From the NCBI GenBank assembly GCA_004556985.1, contig SFFC01000047.1:1-16070 (forward strand): DNA of 16,070 nucleotides, written 5' to 3'. Source of the stretch: Clostridiales bacterium (GTDB lineage Bacteria; Bacillota; Clostridia; Christensenellales; Aristaeellaceae). Positions 1 through 7,001 of the stretch are shown here, in pieces. A model generated the notes under the pieces. It saw only the letters and a list, made by a program, of their open reading frames with translations. It searched no databases and was not told where the DNA came from. Within the stretch, counting starts at the first letter, position 1; every line of letters starts with the position of its first letter. The position numbers were made by a program, and so were the translations under genes.

Positions 1-933
1 CCGCGGGAGCAGGAGGTCGCCCGGCGCCATGACACGGTCATCTCCCGCGGCCGGCGCAGCGATGTCTGCCTCTCCATCGGCGGGGACACCTACTGCTATG
101 GGCGTCAGGAGCATCTGCTCGTGATCAACGGCCGGCTCAGGCGGGCGGGAAAGCCGATCGTACTCTGGGGCTGCTCGGTGGAGCCGAAGCTGCTGGAGGG
201 CGAGCGCCTTGAGGACATCCGGCAGTATCAGCTGATCGTCGCGCGCGAGTCGATCACGTTTGAGGCCATGAGGGCGGCGGGACTGCCCGTTCTGCAATGG
301 TGCGACCCGGCGTTCTTCCTGCGCAGCGAGGAGACGGCGCTGCCGCAGGGCTGGCGCGATGGCGGAACAGTCGGCATCAACCTCAGTCCGCTTGTGCTGG
401 ACCGCTCGAGGGACAGGGAGGGGACGCTTGACGCGTTTATGGCGCTGATCCGTCATATTCTCAGCACGAGTGGGGACAGCGTCGCGCTGATTCCGCATGT
501 CACCTGGCCGCACGACAACGATCTGGATGCGCTTGAGGCGCTCAAGGCGCGCTTTGCGGATGAGCCGCGCGTCTTCCTGCTGCCCGGGACGCTGCGGGCG
601 ATGCAGCTCAAGGGCTGCATCAGGCGGCTGAAGGCGCTGGTCACGGCGAGAACCCATGCCTCCATCGCGGGCTATTCCACCGGCGTACCGACGCTGGTGA
701 TCGGGTATTCCGTCAAGGCGCGGGGTATCGCGCGCGACCTTTTTGGCGACGAGGCGGGACATTTGATCCCCGTGCAGGAACTGGGGAGCGCACAGGAGCT
801 GCTCTGTGCGTATGACGCGCTGATCAAGCGCGCGCCAGAGGAGAGGAAAATGCTGCAAAGGCGTATCCCTGAATACACGGCGGGGCGCGGGCAGATGGTC
901 AGAAGGATCATGAAGCTGGGGGAATCGGCATGA
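1..933 (+). CDS. Polysaccharide pyruvyl transferase family protein (5' end missing)
   Basis: The reading frame is open from the first base, so the gene begins left of the window; 310 residues are visible. The GTG at 121 is not taken as the start, because the upstream residues include SIGGDTYCYG, the conserved glycine-rich stretch of the CsaB-like polysaccharide pyruvyl transferase family. Other family-like parts are the WGCS segment (about residues 55-58), the TARTHASIAG segment near nucleotide 650 (the family's Arg-x-His region) and the following GVPTLVIGYSVKARGIA. Members of this family transfer pyruvate ketals from phosphoenolpyruvate onto surface glycans, or are glycosyltransferase-like proteins of polysaccharide clusters. 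The stop overlaps the start of the next gene (ATGA), which implies translational coupling. The family call is firm; the exact substrate cannot be read from sequence. Confidence 0.85.
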   Translation, partial: PREQEVARRHDTVISRGRRSDVCLSIGGDTYCYGRQEHLLVINGRLRRAGKPIVLWGCSVEPKLLEGERLEDIRQYQLIVARESITFEAMRAAGLPVLQWCDPAFFLRSEETALPQGWRDGGTVGINLSPLVLDRSRDREGTLDAFMALIRHILSTSGDSVALIPHVTWPHDNDLDALEALKARFADEPRVFLLPGTLRAMQLKGCIRRLKALVTARTHASIAGYSTGVPTLVIGYSVKARGIARDLFGDEAGHLIPVQELGSAQELLCAYDALIKRAPEERKMLQRRIPEYTAGRGQMVRRIMKLGESA

Positions 934-2117
934 GAGAGACGGTCAGAAGCCGCAGGGAGGATTGCACGGGCTGCGGCGCATGCGTGGGCACATGCCCCAA
1001 GGGGGCCATCACCATGGCGCCCGATGCGGAGGGCTTTTGCTACCCCTGCGTCGATCAGGCGCTGTGCATCTCCTGCGACCTTTGCGAAAAGAGATGCCCG
1101 GTCGGAAAGCCGAAGCCGGAAAACAGACCGGCGGTCTTCGGCGCGATGAACCGGGACGAGACGATCCGCATGGAGTCCTCTTCGGGCGGCGTGTTCACGG
1201 CGCTCGCGCAGGAGATGATTGGGCGCGGCGGCGTCGTCTTCGGCGCCGTGTTTGACGAGACGCTGCGCGTGGAGCACGTCGGGGCGTTTGACGAGAGCGA
1301 GCTGGCGGGCATGCGCGGCTCCAAATATGTGCAGAGCGACTGCGCCGAGGCGATGGAGCATGCGGTTTCGCTGCTGGAGCGCGGCATTCCCGTGCTGTTT
1401 TCCGGCACACCCTGTCAGATCGACGGGCTGCTGACGCGCGTAAAGGGGAAGAGCCGCGATCTGCTGCTGACGGTCGACTTTACCTGTCACGGCGTGCCCT
1501 CCCCGGGCGTCTTTGCCTCGTATCTGCGGGAGCTCGAAAAGAAGAGCGGCAAGCGGGTGAAGCGATATGCCTTCCGCGACAAGCGCAACGGCTGGAAGGA
1601 TTTCTCCGCAGTGGCGACCTTTGAGGACGGCACGGAGTATGCCGGATCGCAGACGAATGAACCGTTTTTGTACGGCTTCTTGCAGAATCTGTATTTGAGA
1701 CCATCGTGCGTGAATTGCCGCGACCTGCGGGGGAACCATCATGCGGCTGATCTGACGATTTCCGACCTGTGGGGGGCGCAGGAGGTCTGTCCCGAAAAGG
1801 ACGACGACAGGGGCCTCTCCCTGGTCTTTGCCAATACGCAGGCCGGAAGACGGGCGCTTGAGCGCGTCGCTGGCAGGCTGACGATCTTCCATGTAGAGAC
1901 CGACGGTCTATCCCGGTTCAATCCGAGTCTTTCCGCTCCGGTGCAGGCGCATCCCAAGCGGGAGGCGTTCTTCAGGCATTACGAGCGGGAGGGCTTCAAC
2001 GCGGAGCGGGTGATGAAGCTGCTCAGCGGGCCGGGCCGCATCGAGCGGCTTGCCGCACGCGCAGCGCATCTCCCGGCGGGCGTGGCAAGGCGGCTGCGCG
2101 CGATCATCCGCCGCTGA
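930..2117 (+). CDS. Coenzyme F420 hydrogenase/dehydrogenase beta-subunit family iron-sulfur protein
   Basis: A 395-residue protein whose N-terminus carries two ferredoxin-type 4Fe-4S motifs: C12-x2-C15-x2-C18-x3-C22-P and C46-x2-C49-x2-C52-x3-C56-P. The rest matches the FrhB-like family: SSSGG (83-87), FSGTPCQI (157-164), TCHGVPSP (185-192), a Cys pair at 260/263 and ADLTISDLWG (273-282). In F420 hydrogenase, FrhB binds flavin and an iron-sulfur cluster and passes electrons to F420. Bacteria that probably lack F420 often carry this family beside polysaccharide pyruvyl transferases in glycan clusters, where its redox role is not well defined. Its ATG overlaps the stop of the preceding pyruvyl transferase, which fits that setting. 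The family is clear; electron donor and substrate are unknown. Confidence 0.87.
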   Translation: MRETVRSRREDCTGCGACVGTCPKGAITMAPDAEGFCYPCVDQALCISCDLCEKRCPVGKPKPENRPAVFGAMNRDETIRMESSSGGVFTALAQEMIGRGGVVFGAVFDETLRVEHVGAFDESELAGMRGSKYVQSDCAEAMEHAVSLLERGIPVLFSGTPCQIDGLLTRVKGKSRDLLLTVDFTCHGVPSPGVFASYLRELEKKSGKRVKRYAFRDKRNGWKDFSAVATFEDGTEYAGSQTNEPFLYGFLQNLYLRPSCVNCRDLRGNHHAADLTISDLWGAQEVCPEKDDDRGLSLVFANTQAGRRALERVAGRLTIFHVETDGLSRFNPSLSAPVQAHPKREAFFRHYEREGFNAERVMKLLSGPGRIERLAARAAHLPAGVARRLRAIIRR

Positions 2118-2205
2118 GCCTTCCGGCACGGAGGATGCTCCGGCGCGTTCGCGGCAGACAGACTCGCCAACCAGGCTTTACGAAAGACGAGTGCAGGCAA
2201 AGACG

Positions 2206-4503
2206 ATGGACAGAGCATGTGGAAACGTCCTCCTCTTTCCCTTTCGCCGCAGGCTGATGGCTGTGACCATCGCCTGGCTGTCAGGGATTGCAGGGGCGCT
2301 CTATGTCCGTCTGCCCATAGGCTTGACGATTTCTTTGTGCGCTCTCCTTGCGGGTATCGGCATCCTCCGGTGCCGGCGCAGGGAGAGCGCGCTTTTGTTT
2401 GGCATGGCGGTGATGGCCCTGCTGGGTAACGTCTGCGCGGGAAGCCAGCTCACGCGCCGTGACCCGCCCACCCTGCCGGGCGCGGAGATCTCCGGCACGG
2501 TCATGGCAATCGAGTCTCCGACGCGGGTCTGGCTGCGGAATGTGACCGTCGAGGGCGGTCAGGCGCCTGCCCGTCCTGCAGTGGTGACGCTGATGACGCG
2601 GGAGGGAGAAACGTCGGCCTCCGTGCAGGTCGGCCAGCATGTCAGCGGCACGGGCAGGCTGTTTGCACCGGAGGAGGCGCGCAATCCCGGCGATATCGAC
2701 AGACGGATTCAGGCGCTCTGTGAGGGATACGAGCTTTCGGGCTATCTGCTGCCGGGCTGGGAGGTGCAGGGGGAGCCGGTCTTTTCGCTGCGGGAGGCGA
2801 TTCGCCGGATGCGTTCGGCGCTGCTTGGGCAGATTGAGGCACTTTTCGGCGAGGACGCACCGCTGTTTCAGGCGCTGATGCTCGGCGAGCGCAAAGGGCT
2901 GGACGGAGAGCTGACGACGGCGCTCAGGCTGACGGGCACGGCCCACGTACTCACGGTCTCCGGCCTGCATCTGGGGCTGATCGCGGCGGCACTGGAGACC
3001 GTGATGCGGCGGCTTCGCCTGAGGAGAAGGCCGAGGCTGACCGTGCAGACGCTGGTGCTGGGCTTTTTCGCCTGCCTGTCCGGCGCGGCGCCGGGCACCA
3101 TCCGCGCGCTGATCATGGCGCTTCTGCGCTCTGTCGCATCGTGCAGGGGAAGGCGGTATGAGCCGCTGACGGCGCTCTCCCTTGCGGCGCTGGTGATGAC
3201 GGTCTGCTGCCCCGTGATGCTGTTTTCAGGCTCCTTTCAGTTTTCCTTCTTCGTCGTGCTGGGCATGCAGCTCCTCGGCGGTAGATTCCGTGCGCAGCGC
3301 CTTCGCTCGCGCCGCAGGAGGCGCGGTTCCGGGATGGCACAGACCGTCATACAATCCGCCTGCGCGCAGGCGGCGGCGATTCCCATGACGCTGCGGTTCT
3401 ACGGCTATGTGCCGCTGCTCGCGCTGCCGATGAACCTGGTCTGCGGCGGGATTCTGCCGCTGCTGATGCTGGGCGGCTGGGCCGTGACGGCGATGAGCGC
3501 GGTGTTTCCCGCCGGCGCAAGTCTGGCGGCCCGGGCGCTTGTCGTTCCCGCCCGGGGCTTTGAAGCGCTGAGCGTGGCGGCAGCGTCCTTTTGCGGCGGC
3601 ATTGTCCGGCTGCCTGCGCCGTATGCGCTCAGCATGCTGCTCGTGCTCGTGCTGATGGCGCTGGGAAGCGACAGAATCCGGTTTGGCGCCGGGCGGGGAA
3701 GGGCAGCGCTCTGCGCGGCGCTGCTGCTTCTTGCCGGCTATGCTTGTCGGTTTCTGCCGGTGGCGCGCTATGTGCAGCTGGATGTGGGTCAGGGAGACGG
3801 CGCGCTCGTGCGCAGCGGGAGGCACTGCGTGCTGCTCGACGTCGGTCCGGAGGATGCCTATGACATGCTTCGCTATCTCCGCTTTGAGGGGCTGACGCCT
3901 TCGGCTGTGATCCTGTCGCATCTGGATGAGGATCATGCGGGCGCGCTGGGGACGTTGCTGCGCTCCGAGGTGGCGCTCGGCGAAATCTGGCTTGCGCAGG
4001 GCGCGCTGGAGGAGGAGGCCTCCGGGCCGGTTCGGGAGGCGCTCGCGCTGGCGCAGGAGATGGGGCTGCCGATCAGGGAGGTCAGGCGCGGGGATGGAAT
4101 TGAAGCGGGCGGCTTCCGCTTTGACGTCCTCTCGCCGGATGAGACGCTCACGGGGAGCAACGAGCGGTCTCTGGTGCTCAGCGCCCGCATCGAGGAGACG
4201 ACGCTGCTGACGACCGGCGACCTGCCCATCGACAGCGAGCGGGAGGGAATGCCGGACTGCGATCTGCTCAAGGTTGCGCATCACGGAAGCAAAAACGCGA
4301 CGAGCGCCGCATTTTTGCAGCAGACGACGCCTGAGCTGGCGCTCATCAGCGTCGGTACAAACAACCGCTACGGGCATCCCTCCGGGCGCGTGCTGGAGGA
4401 TCTGGATCAAATCGGCGCGAGGCTCTTCCGGACGGATCAATCCGGCTGCATCACGGTCTGGCTGATTGGGGAGCGGCGAATGGTGCAGACGTTCCTGCGC
4501 TGA
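2206..4503 (+). CDS. comEC: ComEC/Rec2 competence protein (DNA uptake channel)
   Basis: ComEC forms the membrane channel that brings single-stranded DNA into the cell during natural transformation. The N-terminal part has hydrophobic segments (about residues 12-65), an OB-fold-like soluble stretch (about 80-190) and then the multi-helix competence domain, with ALMLGERKGL and TGTAHVLTVSGLHLG as typical landmarks. The C-terminal third is a metallo-beta-lactamase-like domain: LDVGQGDGAL (525-534), H572-L-D574-E-D576-H577, TTGD (669-672), AHHGSK (691-696) and YGHPSG near 722-727. Putative metal ligands look intact. The frame is open further upstream (TTG at 2050, inside the previous gene). The ATG at 2206 is preferred because it gives 765 residues, close to the family norm, and avoids overlap, although its ribosome binding site is weak. 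No comEA or holA lies beside it. Confidence 0.93.
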   Translation: MDRACGNVLLFPFRRRLMAVTIAWLSGIAGALYVRLPIGLTISLCALLAGIGILRCRRRESALLFGMAVMALLGNVCAGSQLTRRDPPTLPGAEISGTVMAIESPTRVWLRNVTVEGGQAPARPAVVTLMTREGETSASVQVGQHVSGTGRLFAPEEARNPGDIDRRIQALCEGYELSGYLLPGWEVQGEPVFSLREAIRRMRSALLGQIEALFGEDAPLFQALMLGERKGLDGELTTALRLTGTAHVLTVSGLHLGLIAAALETVMRRLRLRRRPRLTVQTLVLGFFACLSGAAPGTIRALIMALLRSVASCRGRRYEPLTALSLAALVMTVCCPVMLFSGSFQFSFFVVLGMQLLGGRFRAQRLRSRRRRRGSGMAQTVIQSACAQAAAIPMTLRFYGYVPLLALPMNLVCGGILPLLMLGGWAVTAMSAVFPAGASLAARALVVPARGFEALSVAAASFCGGIVRLPAPYALSMLLVLVLMALGSDRIRFGAGRGRAALCAALLLLAGYACRFLPVARYVQLDVGQGDGALVRSGRHCVLLDVGPEDAYDMLRYLRFEGLTPSAVILSHLDEDHAGALGTLLRSEVALGEIWLAQGALEEEASGPVREALALAQEMGLPIREVRRGDGIEAGGFRFDVLSPDETLTGSNERSLVLSARIEETTLLTTGDLPIDSEREGMPDCDLLKVAHHGSKNATSAAFLQQTTPELALISVGTNNRYGHPSGRVLEDLDQIGARLFRTDQSGCITVWLIGERRMVQTFLR

Positions 4504-4550
4504 GCGGCGGATGGCATGAAATCCGGCCGGGGGTCATATCTATCTACGAC

Positions 4551-4560
4551 AGGGAAGTGA
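4551..4560 (+). promoter_or_regulatory. Ribosome binding site deciding a TTG start
   Basis: AGGGAAGTGA matches 8 of 10 bases of AAGGAGGTGA and lies 5 bases before a TTG at 4566. The alternative GTG at 4557 falls inside this site, so the TTG is the better start for the ParB-like gene. Confidence 0.6.
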
Positions 4561-4565
4561 GCCGG

Positions 4566-5450
4566 TTGAGGAGAAGACGAACAGCGCGAAAGGAATCGCG
4601 GGGCGGAACGTACCTGCGCGTGCGTACGGCGGATATCTACGGCGGCGTGATTCCCGGGCGGACGAGCCCGAAGGAGCAGGGGGAGCTGGCCGCGCTGGCC
4701 GCTTCGATCGCCCGGCACGGCCTGCTTCAGCCGATTGTCGTGCGGGAAAACGCGCAGGCGGGACGCTATGTGCTGGTCTGCGGCGGGCGGCGTCTGGCAG
4801 CCTGCCGGATGCTGGGCATGGACGAGGTCGACGCGATGCTCATTGAGGGCGATCAGGCGGAGGGGACGGCATGCTTTCTGGAGGAACATCTGACGAGGCG
4901 TCCGCCGTCGCCGGTCGACGAGGCGCGGGCGGCGGAGCGCACCGGCGCGCAGCGACTGCGAGAGAGCCTGACGCTGCCCTGGACGCTCGTGGAGGACAGG
5001 CTGAAGCTGCTGCGTCTGGGCGAACGCGTCTGCGCGCTGATTCAAAGGGAGGGGCTGCGGCTTGAGCAGGCGCTGCCGCTGCTGACGATCCGGGACGAGG
5101 CGCTCTGCCTGGAGGCGGCCTCCATCATTGCCTCCCGCGACCTGACTGCGGGGCAGGCCAGGCGGCTGATTCTGGGCGAGACGCCCGGCGTGAAGGCGGC
5201 CTCCCGCCGCCGGGCTGTGCGCATGGCGCTGGAGGAGGCACAGCAGCTTGCAGCCAGACTGGAGCGGCAGGGTATGCTCTGCCGCGTGACGATGCAGAAG
5301 CATGAGCGGGGAATCTGTGTGCAGATTCTGATGAAAAGTGACGAAATGTCCGCACAGGGGCAGGAAAAGGGGAACGCCGACGAGAATAATGCCGATATTC
5401 CCCGCCTGCGTGCGGGAATGCGGCGCGCGCAGTCGCAGCCGGGCGTTTGA
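4566..5450 (+). CDS. ParB/Spo0J-like N-terminal domain protein without a ParA partner
   Basis: A 294-residue protein with a ParB-type N-terminal nuclease/CTPase fold. Landmarks are LAASIARHGLLQPIVV (about 44-59), YVLVCGGRRLAACRMLG (about 68-84) and the segment LEEHLTRRPPSPVDEARA (about 105-122), which lines up with the family's ENLQR.DLNPIEEA stretch. A helical region follows with a possible helix-turn-helix near 130-175. The last 35 residues are polar and probably disordered. Classical ParB proteins bind parS sites next to the origin and work with ParA; here no parA or gidA/rnpA-type neighbour is seen, so this may be a Noc-like or other ParB-derived DNA-binding protein. The canonical GERR motif reads GGRR and the Glu-Asn pair reads Glu-His, which leaves CTP use uncertain. 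It sits 62 bases after comEC. Confidence 0.75.
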   Translation: MRRRRTARKESRGGTYLRVRTADIYGGVIPGRTSPKEQGELAALAASIARHGLLQPIVVRENAQAGRYVLVCGGRRLAACRMLGMDEVDAMLIEGDQAEGTACFLEEHLTRRPPSPVDEARAAERTGAQRLRESLTLPWTLVEDRLKLLRLGERVCALIQREGLRLEQALPLLTIRDEALCLEAASIIASRDLTAGQARRLILGETPGVKAASRRRAVRMALEEAQQLAARLERQGMLCRVTMQKHERGICVQILMKSDEMSAQGQEKGNADENNADIPRLRAGMRRAQSQPGV

Positions 5451-5492
5451 CCGGACGGCGCAGCGCGCCAAAGAGAAAGAGGGGATACCGAG

Positions 5493-6365
5493 ATGTACAC
5501 GATTGTCACAGATTCCTGTTCGGATTTGAACCCTGGGCTGATCAAACAATATCAAAAGCTCCGCATCCTGCCGATGACCTATACAATGGCCGGTGAGTCG
5601 AGCACGAAGCCCTTTGACGACGCCTCCACGGTGCGCGCGTTTTACGACCGCCTGCGCGCGGGGGAGAGCTGTACGACGGCGCAGATTTCGCCTGCGGAGT
5701 TCCTGGAGGCATTCAAGACGCTGGTGGAGCAGGGCGAGGAGATCCTGGGCGTGATCTTTTCCTCGGCGCTCTCCGGGACGTATGCCTCCGCCTGTCTGGC
5801 GCGGGACATGGTGCTGGAGGAGTACCCGGATGCTGTGATCGAGCTGGTCGACACGCTGGGCGCCAGCGCGGGCGCGGGCCTGATGGTCTACGACGTACTG
5901 GAGAACCGCGAAGGCGGCATGGATATTCACGAAAACGCGGCCTGGCTGCGCGACCGCGTGCAGCGCTATGCGCACTGGTTTACGGTGGACGACCTCCACT
6001 TTCTCAAGCGCGGCGGGCGCTGCTCGCCCTCGGCGGCGTTCTTTGGCTCGATGCTCAGCATCAAGCCCGTGCTGCATGTCAACGACCAGGGCCAACTGAT
6101 TGCGCGCGCCAAGGTGCGCGGACGCCGGCAGGCGCTTCGCGCGATGGTGGCCAAATTCGGCGAGCTGGAGGCCGCGCCGGACCAGATGATCTTCATCAGC
6201 CACGGCGATTGCGAGGAGGACGCGCTGTTTGTCAGAGATGAGCTGGTGCGCAGCTACGGCTGCGATCCGGAGAAGATCATCCTGAGCGTCATCGGCCCTG
6301 TGATCGGCAGCCATTCCGGCCCGGGCACGGTTGCGCTCTTCTTCAGGGGAAAGGATCGCGGCTGA
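5493..6365 (+). CDS. DegV family fatty-acid-binding protein
   Basis: DegV-family proteins bind a long-chain fatty acid; related FakB proteins present it to the kinase FakA so that exogenous fatty acids can enter phospholipid synthesis. The 290-residue length is typical. Family landmarks are TDSCSDL (6-12), TTAQIS (61-66), FSSALSGTYASA (89-100), LKRGGRCS and LSIKPVL in the middle, and IGSHSGPGTVALFF near the C-terminus. The ATG at 5493 follows a GAGGGG ribosome binding site, and the stop overlaps the tadA start (TGATG). No fakA-like kinase is present in the window, so whether this is a working FakB cannot be decided here; the closest family paralogs differ in acyl-chain preference. Confidence 0.92.
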   Translation: MYTIVTDSCSDLNPGLIKQYQKLRILPMTYTMAGESSTKPFDDASTVRAFYDRLRAGESCTTAQISPAEFLEAFKTLVEQGEEILGVIFSSALSGTYASACLARDMVLEEYPDAVIELVDTLGASAGAGLMVYDVLENREGGMDIHENAAWLRDRVQRYAHWFTVDDLHFLKRGGRCSPSAAFFGSMLSIKPVLHVNDQGQLIARAKVRGRRQALRAMVAKFGELEAAPDQMIFISHGDCEEDALFVRDELVRSYGCDPEKIILSVIGPVIGSHSGPGTVALFFRGKDRG

Positions 6366-6811
6366 TGCGCGCGGATTGGATGCGCGCAGCGCTGGCGCAG
6401 GCTCGGCTTGCGCAGGAGGCGGGCGAGGTGCCGGTCGGCGCGGTCGTCGTCTGCGGCGGCAGGGTGATCGCGCAGGCGCACAACGAGCGCGAGGCCTCCG
6501 GAGATCCGACGGCACATGCCGAAATCCTGGCGATCCGGCGGGCGGCCAAGGCGCTGGGCCGCTGGCGGCTGACGGACTGCACGCTGGTCGTGACGCTGGA
6601 GCCCTGCCCGATGTGCGCGGGCGCCGCGGCGATGGCCCGGGTCGGGGAAATCCTCTATGGCGCGGCCGACCCGCAGGCGGGCTGCACGGGCAGCGTCTAT
6701 GCGTTGACGGAGGATCCCGCCTTCGGCGGGGGGACGCCGGCGTCGGGCGGTCTGCTCGGCGAGGAATGCACGGCGATGCTTGACCGCTTTTTTGAATCCA
6801 GGAGAGCATAA
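6365..6811 (+). CDS. tadA: tRNA-specific adenosine(34) deaminase TadA
   Basis: TadA deaminates adenosine to inosine at the wobble position of tRNA-Arg(ACG), so that one tRNA can read several arginine codons. The 148-residue protein has the complete zinc-deaminase signature: H51-A-E53 (zinc ligand His and proton-shuttling Glu) and P80-C81-P-M-C84 (zinc Cys pair), with VPVGAVVV (22-29) and DPTAHAEILAIR around the active site as in TadA rather than in cytidine or guanine deaminases. The start overlaps the degV stop, with an AAAGGA site about 9 bases upstream. It is the last gene before the terminator at 6822. The SRP RNA gene that often follows tadA in Bacillota was not recognised here. Confidence 0.95.
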   Translation: MRADWMRAALAQARLAQEAGEVPVGAVVVCGGRVIAQAHNEREASGDPTAHAEILAIRRAAKALGRWRLTDCTLVVTLEPCPMCAGAAAMARVGEILYGAADPQAGCTGSVYALTEDPAFGGGTPASGGLLGEECTAMLDRFFESRRA

Positions 6812-6821
6812 GTTTGCAAAG

Positions 6822-6853
6822 CGCGGAGCCATGCCTTGCATGGCTCCGCGTTT
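6822..6853 (+). terminator. Intrinsic terminator after tadA
   Basis: A perfect 12-bp stem, CGCGGAGCCATG (6822-6833) with CATGGCTCCGCG (6839-6850), encloses the loop CCTTG and is followed by TTTCT. It starts 10 bases after the tadA stop and closes the rightward run from the left edge. Confidence 0.85.
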
Positions 6854-6919
6854 CTATGCGATAATTGGGCGCTTCATGCAGAAGGCACGCGTCTTCATGC
6901 GTTTTCCGGGAGTTTCTTC

Positions 6920-6948
6920 TTGACAGACGGGCGGCACAAAGGTATAGT
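6920..6948 (+). promoter_or_regulatory. Sigma-A promoter of lysA
   Basis: A consensus -35 TTGACA (6920-6925) and -10 TATAGT (6943-6948) are separated by exactly 17 bases. Transcription should start near 6954-6956, at the left arm of the leader hairpin. Confidence 0.85.
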
Positions 6949-6952
6949 TGTA

Positions 6953-6995
6953 GGCAGGTTTACGAAGAAACCTGCCCGTCGGGCAGGAAGGGGGA
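6953..6995 (+). promoter_or_regulatory. lysA leader with two competing hairpins next to the ribosome binding site
   Basis: Arm 1 GGCAGGTTT (6953-6961) pairs perfectly with AAACCTGCC (6968-6976). The CCTGCC in that second arm can instead pair onward: CCTGCCC (6971-6977) with GGGCAGG (6981-6987) around a GTC loop. The two stems share bases and cannot form together. The downstream stem ends directly at the ribosome binding site AGGAAGGGGG (6985-6994). Because the predicted transcription start falls within arm 1, the repeat could instead be a DNA operator or an mRNA-stabilising 5' hairpin. Regulation is inferred. Confidence 0.45.
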
Positions 6996-7001
6996 TACGG
7001 T

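Noticed and set aside
672..1892. Long open frame on the minus strand opposite the pyruvyl transferase and iron-sulfur genes
   Set aside because: It mirrors two well-supported genes, has no recognisable family motif, and long antisense frames are expected in high-GC DNA.
5394..5420. GC-rich hairpin near the end of the ParB-like gene
   Set aside because: It is within the coding sequence, has a bulged base and no following T-tract; the degV gene continues in the same direction.
4437..6809. A 790-codon open frame on the minus strand
   Set aside because: It lies opposite the ParB-like, degV and tadA genes. Its product is rich in Arg, Pro and His without domains, as expected of a shadow frame.
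6812..7001. SRP RNA gene often found after tadA in Bacillota
   Set aside because: The gap holds only the terminator, the lysA promoter and the leader; no SRP RNA domain sequence was recognised.
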